In this document: positions 41,805 to 50,276 of the stretch, piece by piece
Numbering within the stretch: the first letter of the stretch is position 1
Layout of the letters: every line of letters begins with the position of its first letter
From: Sulfitobacter sediminilitoris
Lineage (GTDB): Bacteria > Pseudomonadota > Alphaproteobacteria > Rhodobacterales > Rhodobacteraceae
Length of the DNA: 64,000 bases
Assembly: GCF_010667575.1 (NCBI RefSeq)
Contig: NZ_JAABNT010000003.1
Coordinates: 310,001 to 374,000, forward strand
Direction of reading: 5' to 3'
The notes under the pieces: model-generated
Databases searched by the model: none
The model's input: the letters and a program-made list of their open reading frames with translations, nothing else
What the model was told of the DNA's origin: nothing
Program-made: the position numbers and the translations under genes

Positions 41805-42266
41805 CTATAGTTCGCCCTCATTTGCCGGTGCCATGGCCTGCTCCATCGCTTCTACGATAGCCTCCATGCTCAACATGATGGACGCATGTCGGTTCTTGTA
41901 CTCCACGGCGGGCTTCAGCACTTCGAACCCGTCAAAGGGCGCATCAGGAACATCGCCCTTGCCCTTGAGCATCGCGCGAAGCTGATCGCGCCCGCGGATG
42001 ATATCTTCAAGCTTGGCGCCAACTGCACCTGCACCTGCAACCGCCGCTGCGGCCTGGCCAAGGGCGCAGGCTTTGACGTCCTGTCCCAGATCGGTCAGAC
42101 GCTCACCTTCCACTCTCACATCCACTGTCACGGTTGAGCCGCAGAGCGGCGAGCGGCGCTTGACCGTCGCATCAGGCGCATCCAGCCGTCCCAGATGCGG
42201 GATATCCGCTGCCAACGCCAGAATGCGCGATGAATATAATTTGATCAGGTCCGTATCGCCCGACAT
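41805..42266 (-). CDS. NifU/IscU-like iron-sulfur scaffold family protein, third Cys missing
   Basis: 153 residues. The IscU fold is recognisable: YSSRILALA, LCGSTVTVDV with C42, and DVKACALGQA with C67. The third scaffold Cys is not present; the segment where it is expected reads EYKNRHASIML. It is a distant NifU_N relative common in alphaproteobacteria, but whether it can build a cluster is uncertain. Convergent with the preceding transcript and divergent from hisI. Confidence 0.75.
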   Translation of the reverse strand: MSGDTDLIKLYSSRILALAADIPHLGRLDAPDATVKRRSPLCGSTVTVDVRVEGERLTDLGQDVKACALGQAAAAVAGAGAVGAKLEDIIRGRDQLRAMLKGKGDVPDAPFDGFEVLKPAVEYKNRHASIMLSMEAIVEAMEQAMAPANEGEL

Positions 42267-42345
42267 GGCTGTTTCCTTTGTCGTTCAATGCTTACATAAA
42301 CCCCCGCAAGCGAGATGCAAAAACTTTTGAGCAGGGGGCGACAAC

Positions 42346-42702
42346 ATGGCCTTTGATCCCGAGACGCTGACATTCAATGACGCAGGTCTGATCCCGGCGA
42401 TTGCGCAGGACGCTCAGACCAAAGAGGTACTGATGCTGGCCTGGATGAACGTCGACAGCATTCGGCGCACGCTGGAGACGGGGCGCGTCACCTATTGGAG
42501 CCGATCCCGGAAGGAATTCTGGGTGAAGGGAGAGACAAGCGGGAATACGCAAGAGCTGATCGATCTGCGATTTGATTGCGATCAGGACTGTCTACTGGTG
42601 CTGGTGAACCAAACCGGACCAGCCTGCCATACCGGGCGGCGCGACTGCTTTTACCGGGCGGTGCGCGACGGCGAAATTGTCGAGTTGTCACAACCGATTT
42701 GA
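42346..42702 (+). CDS. hisI: Phosphoribosyl-AMP cyclohydrolase
   Basis: 118 residues, the stand-alone hisI type without a HisE domain. Metal-binding motifs FDCDQDC and GPACHTGRRDCFYR are intact, with the WSRSRKEFWVKG segment before them. It opens the purine ring of PR-AMP in histidine synthesis. The hydrolase for the previous step (hisE) must lie elsewhere. Monocistronic. Confidence 0.94.
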   Translation: MAFDPETLTFNDAGLIPAIAQDAQTKEVLMLAWMNVDSIRRTLETGRVTYWSRSRKEFWVKGETSGNTQELIDLRFDCDQDCLLVLVNQTGPACHTGRRDCFYRAVRDGEIVELSQPI

Positions 42703-42729
42703 GATCATAAAGCACATGAAGACGGCCAT

Positions 42730-43578
42730 CTAAATACTTAGTTTAGAACGGATTTCATCCGGAGTTAAACCTTCGGACCTGTACAGCGATATAGCCCGCG
42801 CATCATCTCTCTTGGCCAGCCGCTTGCCGTTCTCGTCGCGGATCAGGCGGTGATGATGATAGATCGGCGTGGGCAGTCCCAGCAGCCGTTGAAGCAGAAC
42901 GTGAATTTGCGTGGCCTCGAACAGATCCGCCCCTCTCACCACATGGCTGATGTCCTGCGCGGCGTCATCCAGCACGACGGACAAATGATAGGACGTGCCC
43001 ATGTCCCGGCGCGCAAGCACCGCGTCACCGACCTGCGTAATCAGTTCAGCGGAAGACACCGTCACCGCAGCGGGTTCTGTCCCGGTTTCAGTGAAACGGA
43101 GGTCAGAGACCCCCGCGACCGCCTTTCTCATGTCCAGCCTCAGCGTCATTCCCCTGGGCCGCGATCCAAGTCTGTCTGATTTTTCGCGGCACGTTCCGGG
43201 ATACACAATCCCGTCAGGACCCAGGAGCGGCGTACCTTCTTGCGGTGCTGAGGTGGCGGCGGCAATATCTGCGCGGCTGCAGGTGCAGGGGTACAGCAAC
43301 CCTTCCGCCCAAAGCCTATCGAGTGCCGCATCATACGCATCTTGGCGTTCAGATTGCCGCATCACCGGTTCCGGCCAGTCGATCCCCAGCCAGTGCAGAT
43401 CATCGTAGATCTGTGCCTCCCATTCGGGGCGGGCACGGCTTTGATCAATGTCCTCTATGCGCAACAGGAACACACCGTCGGCGGCCATCGCCATGTCATA
43501 GGCCAACAGGGCTGAAAAGGCATGTCCAAGGTGTAGCGGCCCTGTCGGTGACGGGGCAAATCGTGTGCGGAAACTCAC
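42730..43578 (-). CDS. gluQ: Glutamyl-Q tRNA(Asp) synthetase
   Basis: 282 residues, much shorter than a full GluRS and lacking the anticodon-binding domain. It has the class I motifs FAPSPTGPLHLGHAFS and GKRLAKRDDA (KMSKS equivalent), and zinc Cys at YPCTCSRADI and YPGTCR. It charges glutamate onto queuosine-34 of tRNA-Asp. Its start overlaps the stop of the upstream methyltransferase by 4 bases. Confidence 0.92.
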   Translation of the reverse strand: MSFRTRFAPSPTGPLHLGHAFSALLAYDMAMAADGVFLLRIEDIDQSRARPEWEAQIYDDLHWLGIDWPEPVMRQSERQDAYDAALDRLWAEGLLYPCTCSRADIAAATSAPQEGTPLLGPDGIVYPGTCREKSDRLGSRPRGMTLRLDMRKAVAGVSDLRFTETGTEPAAVTVSSAELITQVGDAVLARRDMGTSYHLSVVLDDAAQDISHVVRGADLFEATQIHVLLQRLLGLPTPIYHHHRLIRDENGKRLAKRDDARAISLYRSEGLTPDEIRSKLSI

Positions 43579-44183
43579 GTTTTTTCAAGAATATAGACGT
43601 TGGACTTCATGTTGAGACCGGGCAAATGGTCGCCGCGCTCCCGAAAGAGCAGACGCGCTGCACCACAGTCAGTCCATTCACTGATCCGCGCTTCGTGGAT
43701 GGGGTCCTGCAGCGTGTGATCATTGAATGAGAACACCAAACGTCCATCGCTGTCCAGCGCATGCATCAACGTATCCAGAACCGAAATGGGTGCCGCGCCT
43801 GACCCGATCACACCGATGGCAGCAATCGATGGATAAGCCCCTTTGGCCAAGCCGTCGTCTCCGGCCACTTGGCTAAGGTTGCGATAGACGTTCTTGTCTT
43901 TTGCCTTCGCCAACATTTCCGGTGACAAATCCACCCCGTCGATGGTTGTAAACCCCGCCAGCTTTAACGCCAGCCCGGAAAGCCCTGTACCACAACCAAA
44001 ATCCAGCACCGGTGCTGTCTTGTCATTGGTGAACTGGGCAAGCGCCGCGGCACATCGGCCAGGCGTGACGTAGCCATTCTTGGCGACTTCGGCCTCGTAG
44101 CTTTCGGCCCAGGCGTCATAGATTTCACGTGTCTCATCCTCGCCACGTGCGGCGTAGACCTTGTCGAGAAAATTATCTGTCAT
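43575..44183 (-). CDS. Class I SAM-dependent methyltransferase
   Basis: 202 residues. The SAM-binding motif VLDFGCGTGLSGLALKLAG lies near residue 65, with TIDGVDLSPEMLAKAK following, and a later strand DGRLVFSFNDH. The substrate is unknown. It sits between trmFO and gluQ, both tRNA-modification genes, but there is no direct evidence that it acts on tRNA; the domain resembles small-molecule methyltransferases (Methyltransf_11/25 type). Confidence 0.82.
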   Translation of the reverse strand: MTDNFLDKVYAARGEDETREIYDAWAESYEAEVAKNGYVTPGRCAAALAQFTNDKTAPVLDFGCGTGLSGLALKLAGFTTIDGVDLSPEMLAKAKDKNVYRNLSQVAGDDGLAKGAYPSIAAIGVIGSGAAPISVLDTLMHALDSDGRLVFSFNDHTLQDPIHEARISEWTDCGAARLLFRERGDHLPGLNMKSNVYILEKT

Positions 44184-44192
44184 GCCTAAAGC

Positions 44193-45545
44193 TTAGGCAG
44201 GCACAGTGTCCCTGTCCAGCCACGTCTGCCAGTCGACCTTGGCCCGGTCGGTGTAGGCCTTGTATCGGTCTTTGCGGCCGCGCCGCCCGCCCTTGAGGCC
44301 CTCAACTGGTGGAAACAGGCCGAAGTTCACGTTCATCGGCTGGAAGGTTTTGGCATCGGCCCCGCCGGTGATGTGCGTGATCAACGCGCCCGTGGCAGTC
44401 GTGTTCGGTGGTGCGGACATCGGGGTGCCGATGATTTCTGCCGTCGCCATCCGACCCGCGAGCAGCCCCATTGCGGCACTCTCGACGTAGCCTTCTACCC
44501 CTGTGATCTGGCCTGCGAACCGGATGTTTGGGCGCGAGCGCAGACGCATCTGATCATCCAGAAGCGTCGGTGAGTTTATGAATGAATTCCGATGGATACC
44601 GCCAAGCCGGGCAAAGGACGCGTCTTCAAGGCCCGGTATCATCTTGAACACATCGGTCTGTGCGCCGTACTTCATTTTGGTCTGAAAACCGACCATGTTG
44701 TATAGCGTGCCCAGCTTGTTGTCGCGGCGCAGCTGCACCACGGCGTAGGGCTTTTTGTCCGGCTCATGTGGGTTGGTCAGGCCGACCGGTTTCATCGGAC
44801 CAAAGCGCAATGTTTCGCGGCCCCGTTCGGCCATCACTTCGATGGGAAGGCAGCCATCGAAATATCCGGCGGTCTCTCCCTCGCGGAACACTGTCTTGTC
44901 GGCAGCCAGAAGCGCGTCGATGAAAGCCTCGTATTCGTCCTTCGTCATCGGACAGTTGAGGTAGGCGGTGCGCTCTTCCTCGGTCTCGCCCTTGTCATAG
45001 CGGGACTGCATCCAGGCGCGGTCCATGTTGATGCTGTCGAAATAGACGATCGGCGCAATGGCGTCGAAAAACGCCAGCGCCTCGGCACCCGTCTCAGCTG
45101 CGATCGCCTCGGCCAGAGCGCCTGAGGTCAAGGGGCCGGTCGCAATGATCCAATGGCCATCTGTGGGAAGTTCAGTGATCTCGCCGTATTCTACGCGCAC
45201 ATTGGAATGCGACATCAACGCGTCGGTCACCGATTGCGCAAAGGGATCGCGGTCCACGGCCAATGCGCCACCTGCGGGCAAACGGTGCTTGTCAGCCGTT
45301 TGCATGATCAGCCCGTTGGCCGCGCGCATTTCCCAGTGCAGCAGCCCCACCGCATTCTGTTCCGAATCGTCCGAACGGAAGGAATTTGAGCAGACCATTT
45401 CGCCCAAAAGGCCCGTTTGATGCGCAAAGGTGCCGACTTTGGGCCGCATTTCATGCAGCACAACCTGAACGCCCGCATTGGCCGCTTGCCATGCAGCTTC
45501 GGACCCGGCCATTCCGCCGCCTATGATATGAAGTTCCTGTGTCAT
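44193..45545 (-). CDS. trmFO: Methylenetetrahydrofolate--tRNA-(uracil-5-)-methyltransferase TrmFO
   Basis: 450 residues. An FAD site [13 protein letters not shown] lies at the N-terminus, followed by [22 protein letters not shown] and, at the C-terminus, the LFPPVEG segment. It makes 5-methyluridine-54 in tRNA from methylene-THF and FADH2. Leads the trmFO-methyltransferase-gluQ group, with 9 bases to the next gene. Confidence 0.93.
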   Translation of the reverse strand: MTQELHIIGGGMAGSEAAWQAANAGVQVVLHEMRPKVGTFAHQTGLLGEMVCSNSFRSDDSEQNAVGLLHWEMRAANGLIMQTADKHRLPAGGALAVDRDPFAQSVTDALMSHSNVRVEYGEITELPTDGHWIIATGPLTSGALAEAIAAETGAEALAFFDAIAPIVYFDSINMDRAWMQSRYDKGETEEERTAYLNCPMTKDEYEAFIDALLAADKTVFREGETAGYFDGCLPIEVMAERGRETLRFGPMKPVGLTNPHEPDKKPYAVVQLRRDNKLGTLYNMVGFQTKMKYGAQTDVFKMIPGLEDASFARLGGIHRNSFINSPTLLDDQMRLRSRPNIRFAGQITGVEGYVESAAMGLLAGRMATAEIIGTPMSAPPNTTATGALITHITGGADAKTFQPMNVNFGLFPPVEGLKGGRRGRKDRYKAYTDRAKVDWQTWLDRDTVPA

Positions 45546-45621
45546 AGCGGCGATGTAGGGCAGGGCGCTGTGCGACGCAACAGCCTTGGTGACGCAGGGT
45601 CTATGGTAATTTGGGGAAACT

Positions 45622-45698
45622 TTTGGGGTCGCCGCTGCGGGAATGGCCGATCAGTGAGAGGCTGATCTGGAGGGACCTTCCGCCGACGGCGACCCAAA
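45622..45698. repeat. Multi-arm palindromic element upstream of trmFO
   Basis: The outer arms TTTGGGGTCGCCG (45622-45634) and CGGCGACCCAAA (45687-45698) pair with one bulge; an inner GCGGGAA/TTCCGC pair and a central GATCAG/CTGATC hairpin nest between them. The whole 77-base unit could fold as a long interrupted hairpin as DNA or RNA. It lies in the 250-base gap between the crotonase-like gene and trmFO. Confidence 0.6.
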
Positions 45699-45795
45699 TA
45701 TTCGGTCGGGCAACTGCCCTGACATAAACATGCCCTAATTGTGCCAGAATTTATATAGCTATGTTTTCAACAATCCTGACGATTAGTGGAAACAA

Positions 45796-46581
45796 TCACT
45801 GATCCCAATCTGGATTGCGTTTTTCGAGGAAAGCGTCGATCCCCTCGCGCGTGTCAGCGCGCAGCATATTCTGTACCATCACGTCACCCGTATAAGCATA
45901 AGCATCAGCCGTATTCATAGCGATCTGATTGTAAAATGCTTCTTTGCCGATCTTCACTGCGGCGCCCAGTTTCGATGCTACCAGATCAGCAAGCCTCGTG
46001 GTCTCCTCGGCCAGGGCGCTTTCGGGAACTACACGGTTAACCAACCCCAGCGCCTGCGCGCGCTCTGCTGAAATGAATTCACCTGTTGTCAGCATCTCGA
46101 AGGCTTGCTTGCGCGGAATGTTACGGCTGAGTGCCACCATCGGGGTCGAGCAAAAAAGCCCTATGTTTACCCCGTTCACCCCGAATTTGGTGCCTTCTGC
46201 CGCAACCGCCATGTCGCATGTTGCAACCAATTGGCAGCCAGCCGCAGTGGCAATGCCGTGAACCTGCGCGATCATCGGCTGCGGCATCGACTGCACCCGC
46301 GCCATGACGCTGGCGCAGCGGTCGAACAGATCCTTGAAAGCAGCGGCACCGCCATCCTCTGCCTGCCGCATGGCAGTCATCTGTCTCAGGTCGTGGCCTG
46401 CGCAAAACGCCTTGCCCGTCCCTGCAAGCGTGATGACGCGGGTGCTGCTGTCTTTGGCAAGGGCATCCAACGTTTCCTGCAAGGCCGCCAACATCTCATC
46501 CGACAACGCATTCAGCCGTTCAGGCGCGTTCATTGTCAGATGGCTTATCGCGCCCCGTTGCGTCACGTCCAAAATTGCCAT
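45796..46581 (-). CDS. Enoyl-CoA hydratase/isomerase-fold protein, ECHDC3-like
   Basis: 261 residues of the crotonase superfamily: AFCAGHDLRQM (oxyanion hole), QVHGIATAAGCQLVATCD and GLFCSTPMVALSRNIPRKQAFEML. The two Glu that catalyse hydration in rat enoyl-CoA hydratase (E144, E164) are replaced by Q117 and G137, and the GLFCSTP pattern matches the ECHDC3 subgroup. A canonical hydratase activity is therefore doubtful. Divergent from the thioesterase gene with 59 bases between. Confidence 0.88.
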   Translation of the reverse strand: MAILDVTQRGAISHLTMNAPERLNALSDEMLAALQETLDALAKDSSTRVITLAGTGKAFCAGHDLRQMTAMRQAEDGGAAAFKDLFDRCASVMARVQSMPQPMIAQVHGIATAAGCQLVATCDMAVAAEGTKFGVNGVNIGLFCSTPMVALSRNIPRKQAFEMLTTGEFISAERAQALGLVNRVVPESALAEETTRLADLVASKLGAAVKIGKEAFYNQIAMNTADAYAYTGDVMVQNMLRADTREGIDAFLEKRNPDWDQ

Positions 46582-46640
46582 CTTGCCTCTCCCCCTTGTT
46601 TCGCGCCAATCCTAAGCCAACGCATTAGGAGAGGACAAGC

Positions 46641-47069
46641 ATGACGCCTGTAATGACCGCAGAAGAGCTCAACGAATTCATGCGCGAGGTTTTTCAGCAA
46701 GTCGCCGATGACTTCAATGTCGATCACGTAGGTGAGGGCGAGGTGACCATGCGCCTGCTGACGCAGGAAAAACACTTACGGCCGGGCGGCACGGTTTCTG
46801 GCCCCTCAATGTTCGGCCTCGCGGATGTGGCGGCCTATGTTGTCACGCTGTCGCAAATTGGCCCAAAGGCGTTGGCGGTAACTACAAACTGCTCGATTGA
46901 TTTCATGCGCAAGCCGGTTGCGAATGTGCCCCTGATTGCGAAGGCACGTCTTTTGAAACTGGGCAAGCAACTGTCTGTTACCGATGTACTGCTGTACTCG
47001 GAAGGGATGGATGCGCCAGTCGCCAGAGCCAGCCTGACCTATGCGATTCCACCACGCAGCATGGGCTGA
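46641..47069 (+). CDS. PaaI-type hot-dog thioesterase
   Basis: 142 residues. The hot-dog signature region reads LRPGGTVSGPSMFGLADVAAYV near residue 50, with the Asp of the helix that carries the catalytic residue in PaaI-type enzymes. NCSIDFMRKPV and the C-terminal strand VARASLTYAIP complete the fold. It is expected to hydrolyse an acyl-CoA; the substrate is unknown. It shares a divergent promoter region with the crotonase-like gene. Confidence 0.82.
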   Translation: MTPVMTAEELNEFMREVFQQVADDFNVDHVGEGEVTMRLLTQEKHLRPGGTVSGPSMFGLADVAAYVVTLSQIGPKALAVTTNCSIDFMRKPVANVPLIAKARLLKLGKQLSVTDVLLYSEGMDAPVARASLTYAIPPRSMG

Positions 47070-47071
47070 AT

Positions 47072-47097
47072 AAAAATGGGCCGGGAAATCCCGGCCC
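47072..47097 (-). terminator. Terminator of the DUF1127 gene
   Basis: GGGCCGGG (47078-47085) and CCCGGCCC (47090-47097) form a perfect 8-base stem with a 4-base loop. On the minus strand it is followed by a run of five T. It serves the DUF1127 gene; on the plus strand there is no T run. Confidence 0.8.
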
Positions 47098-47132
47098 AAG
47101 TGGAAGAGGTCTGACGGTCGCAAACGGGGATG

Positions 47133-47363
47133 TTACGAGCGCCAGAACACACGACGAGACTCAAAATCAGCCTCCTTCGGTGTCAGCCCCACATCGCGCA
47201 GCTGCCACGGCTCCAACCGGGAGAGAGCGAGCCGTGTACGGCGGCGAGTGGCCCATTTCGTCACCAAGACCGCGAATTTCACCGCCATACGCGCGGCAAT
47301 AGGCGTGCCGGGCTGTGACAGGATGCTAAGAGCATCAAGGGGGATCGATCTTGCGTGTGCCAT
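47133..47363 (-). CDS. DUF1127 domain protein
   Basis: 76 residues from the ATG at 47363, preceded by AAGGAGA. Its C-terminal half carries the short Arg-rich DUF1127 (YjiS-like) helix pair: LSRLEPWQLRDVGLTPKEADFESRRVFW. Some small DUF1127 proteins act in RNA turnover and phosphate or stress responses in alphaproteobacteria, but this longer one is not characterised. Divergent from the MocR gene, with inverted repeats in the shared region. Confidence 0.82.
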   Translation of the reverse strand: MAHARSIPLDALSILSQPGTPIAARMAVKFAVLVTKWATRRRTRLALSRLEPWQLRDVGLTPKEADFESRRVFWRS

Positions 47364-47382
47364 GGGAAATCTCCTTGCCTTA

Positions 47383-47472
47383 ATTGTATTGACACAATGT
47401 AGCCAATTGCTACAATCACACGATATAAATATTGATACAAAGCTGCTAGGAAAACATTGTAATGGATACAAT
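47383..47472. promoter_or_regulatory. DUF1127/MocR divergent control region: promoter and three inverted repeats
   Basis: TTGACA (47389-47394), a 16-base spacer and TACAAT (47411-47416) form a near-consensus promoter toward the MocR gene. Three perfect inverted repeats are present: ATTGT-N6-ACAAT (47383-47398), TGTAGC-N5-GCTACA (47398-47414, between and over the promoter boxes) and ATTGTA-N5-TACAAT (47456-47472, with the MocR ATG inside the spacer). Autoregulation by MocR is the likely reading. Confidence 0.65.
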
Positions 47473-48892
47473 TTGGTCGCCTGATGCATTGGATGGGGCA
47501 AAACCTAAGTACAAAGCAGTTGTTACAATGATCCGCGATCAGATTGCGCTGGGGAGCATCCAGATCGGAGAAAAGCTGCCGCCTGTGCGCGAATTGGCCT
47601 GGCAGCTCAAGATCACCCCTGGCACGGTTGCGCGGGCCTATACGGTCTTGACCGACAGTGGTGTGCTGCAGGCCGAAGTGGGACGCGGCACTTTCGTTGC
47701 AGATCCTCACCATGTCATGGAAGACAACTTGCCATCCGTCCCGTTGAACCTGATCGAAGTCGATTCAGTGCCTCACAATTCCAGCGGCGAGGGCAATACG
47801 GTCAATCTGTTCTCACCGCATCTGCCAAATGGTGGCCAGGCTGAACTGATCCGCAAACTTTTGGGCGAAATTGCGCTCGATCCGCCATCGGGGATCATGC
47901 ACTACCCGTCACGCCCTAGTGCCAAACCTGCACGCGAGGCGATGGTCCAATGGCTTCAGGGCGCGCCAATCGGACCGATCGATGAAGGCGACATTGTCCT
48001 TTCGCATGGGGGGCAAAACGCAATTTTGCTGGTGTTCCAAACGATACTGAAGGGCAGGCGGCCCACCGTCTTCGTTGAAGAACTCGCCTATCCCGGATTT
48101 CGCCGTGCGGCGGAATTGGTCCGGGCCGACGTTGTGTCGGTGGCCTGCGACCGGGATGGAATCATCCCCGAAGCGCTGGCCGAGGCGGCTGAGCGCCACC
48201 CGGAAGCACAAATCCTCTGTACATCGCCCGAAGTGCACAGCCCGACCTGCGGTTTCACCCCGATGGAGCGGCGACATGCGCTTGTCGAGGTCGCCCGAAA
48301 GGCTGACCTGCAAATCGTTGAGGATGATTGCTACCGTATGGGCCGCGCCGAGGGCGAGGGCTATCGCTTGTTGGCACCAGAGCGGGGCTGGTACCTGAGT
48401 TCATTGTCCAAATCGATCACGCCTGCGCTGCGGATCGGCTGTGCCATCGGCCCGCGTGGTATGTCAGGGGCCCTGCACCGATCTGCAGAGCATGGCTTTT
48501 TCGGCCTTGCCACCCCCATGATTGATCTAGCCGCCGCGCTTTTGTCGCATCCGCAACTGCCGGAATTCATGAAGCGGTCCCGGCTTGGGGTAGAGGAATA
48601 CGTCAAAATCGCTGTCAACGCCCTGGGGGGCTTTGATTTGCGCTGGCGCAAGGATGTGCCGTTCCTTTGGCTGCATCTGCCACAGGGCTGGCGGGCCTCG
48701 GCCTTTTGTCAGGCGGCGGAAAAGCAGGGTATCCAGATCAGGGCAGCCGAGGAATTTGCCAGCCGCGATGCCCAGACACCGCACGCTGTCCGCATGGCGG
48801 TGAACGGAGGCGTGTCCTTTGGCCGGTTTGAGAAAGCGATGGAATGCCTGCGTGACCTGCTGGAAAATCCGGCAGAGCAAATCAGTGTCTAA
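47462..48892 (+). CDS. MocR/PdxR-type regulator (GntR HTH fused to aminotransferase fold)
   Basis: 476 residues. The N-terminal winged helix (~15-80; EKLPPVRELAWQLKITPGTVARAYTVL) is joined to a fold-type I aminotransferase-like domain (~100-470) with the PLP Lys in YLSSLSKSITPALRIG. MocR proteins sense PLP or amino acids and control PLP synthesis, GABA or taurine genes. No obvious metabolic partner lies next to it; the only divergent gene is DUF1127. The start codon lies in a perfect inverted repeat. Confidence 0.88.
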   Translation: MDTIWSPDALDGAKPKYKAVVTMIRDQIALGSIQIGEKLPPVRELAWQLKITPGTVARAYTVLTDSGVLQAEVGRGTFVADPHHVMEDNLPSVPLNLIEVDSVPHNSSGEGNTVNLFSPHLPNGGQAELIRKLLGEIALDPPSGIMHYPSRPSAKPAREAMVQWLQGAPIGPIDEGDIVLSHGGQNAILLVFQTILKGRRPTVFVEELAYPGFRRAAELVRADVVSVACDRDGIIPEALAEAAERHPEAQILCTSPEVHSPTCGFTPMERRHALVEVARKADLQIVEDDCYRMGRAEGEGYRLLAPERGWYLSSLSKSITPALRIGCAIGPRGMSGALHRSAEHGFFGLATPMIDLAAALLSHPQLPEFMKRSRLGVEEYVKIAVNALGGFDLRWRKDVPFLWLHLPQGWRASAFCQAAEKQGIQIRAAEEFASRDAQTPHAVRMAVNGGVSFGRFEKAMECLRDLLENPAEQISV

Positions 48893-48960
48893 TTTTGGGG
48901 TATTATTATACCTAATTTTTAAGATGTTGTTTTGGCTATATTTTTTCAGATTTACGCCGC

Positions 48961-48988
48961 TTGACGCTGCCTGCGCAACCCTTATAAA
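48961..48988 (+). promoter_or_regulatory. Sigma-70-type promoter for rplM-rpsI
   Basis: TTGACG (48961-48966), a 16-base spacer and TATAAA (48983-48988) lie 63 bases before the rplM start. Both boxes are close to consensus, as expected for a ribosomal protein operon. Confidence 0.6.
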
Positions 48989-49051
48989 CCGCCCATCACT
49001 GATGCGTGTCGTCTTTGGGCGGCCCCGATCACCGTTAAACAGGAACATCCG

Positions 49052-49513
49052 ATGAAAACCTTTACTGCTACACCGGCAGACATCGACAAGAAATGGATCA
49101 TCATCGACGCCGAAGGTGTCGTGCTGGGCCGTCTTGCATCGATCGTTGCCATGCGCCTGCGCGGCAAGCACAAGCCGTCCTTCACGCCTCACATGGATTG
49201 TGGTGACAACGTAATCGTCATCAACGCCGAGAAAATCCAGATGACCGGCAAGAAGCGCGAAGAAAACTTCTACTGGCACACAGGCCACCCCGGCGGCATC
49301 AAGTCGCGCACCAAGGCACAGATCCTTGAAGGCGCGCACCCAGAGCGTATCGTGACCCAAGCGGTCAAGCGCATGCTGCCCGGCAACCGCCTGAGCCGCC
49401 AGATCATGACCAACCTGCGTGTATACGCCGGCGCGGATCACCCCCATGAGGCGCAAAGCCCCGAGGTTCTGGACGTTGAGGCCATGAACAAGAAAAACAC
49501 CCGGAGCGCATAA
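49052..49513 (+). CDS. rplM: 50S ribosomal protein L13
   Basis: 153 residues with the L13 core: [45 protein letters not shown]. It is an early assembly protein of the large subunit. AGGAAC precedes the start. rpsI follows after 2 bases, as in most bacteria. Confidence 0.96.
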   Translation: MKTFTATPADIDKKWIIIDAEGVVLGRLASIVAMRLRGKHKPSFTPHMDCGDNVIVINAEKIQMTGKKREENFYWHTGHPGGIKSRTKAQILEGAHPERIVTQAVKRMLPGNRLSRQIMTNLRVYAGADHPHEAQSPEVLDVEAMNKKNTRSA

Positions 49514-49515
49514 AG

Positions 49516-50019
49516 ATGGCTGACGAAATCAAAACACTCGAAGACCTCGCAGAGGTCGTGACCGAGGACATCGGCGCGGTTCAGGGCACACCTGAGACGC
49601 AGGAAATCACCCGTGAGCCCGTTCGCGATGAACTGGGTCGTTCCTATGCAACAGGCAAGCGGAAGGACGCGATTGCCCGCGTCTGGATCAAGCCTGGTTC
49701 CGGCAAGGTCACCGTGAACGGCAAAGAGCAGAACACCTACTTTGCCCGTCCGGTTCTTCAGATGATCCTGGCGCAGCCTTTTGGCATCACCAACACCGAA
49801 GGCCAGTTCGACGTCTTCGCCACCGTCAAGGGCGGTGGTCTGTCTGGTCAGGCCGGTGCGGTCAAGCACGGTATTTCCAAGGCGCTGCAGCTGTATGATC
49901 CCAGCCTGCGCGGCGCACTGAAAGCGGCAGGCTTCCTGACCCGCGACAGCCGTGTGGTTGAGCGTAAGAAGTACGGTAAAGCGAAAGCGCGTAAGAGCTT
50001 CCAGTTCTCCAAGCGTTAA
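49516..50019 (+). CDS. rpsI: 30S ribosomal protein S9
   Basis: 167 residues. An acidic N-terminal extension of ~40 residues, usual in alphaproteobacteria, precedes the S9 core: [34 protein letters not shown] and the basic C-terminal tail ending FSKR that reaches the P-site tRNA. Confidence 0.96.
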   Translation: MADEIKTLEDLAEVVTEDIGAVQGTPETQEITREPVRDELGRSYATGKRKDAIARVWIKPGSGKVTVNGKEQNTYFARPVLQMILAQPFGITNTEGQFDVFATVKGGGLSGQAGAVKHGISKALQLYDPSLRGALKAAGFLTRDSRVVERKKYGKAKARKSFQFSKR

Positions 50020-50040
50020 GCTGTTCGTATATGTTTCGGA

Positions 50041-50071
50041 AAGGGCCGTACCGATTGGTGCGGCCCTTTTT
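50041..50071 (+). terminator. Terminator of rplM-rpsI
   Basis: AAGGGCCG pairs with CGGCCCTT, extended by ACC/GGT inside with one mismatched pair between, and runs into five T. It starts 22 bases after the rpsI stop. Confidence 0.85.
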
Positions 50072-50276
50072 GGTTTCACGGCACGCTGTGCCGCGAACGG
50101 ACAGAGGGATCAGCCCGGATGAGGAAGGCGGATAGCCCCGCAGGATTAATTACCGAGAAAAGAGTAGATTGCGGGAAATGCACCCGGCCGAGAGGATTGT
50201 CGATGCGGATGGGCCCGCAAATGGTTTTCTTTGTCGATGGTCGTGCCTAGACTGGGGCAAACAGGAAAGGCTTCCG

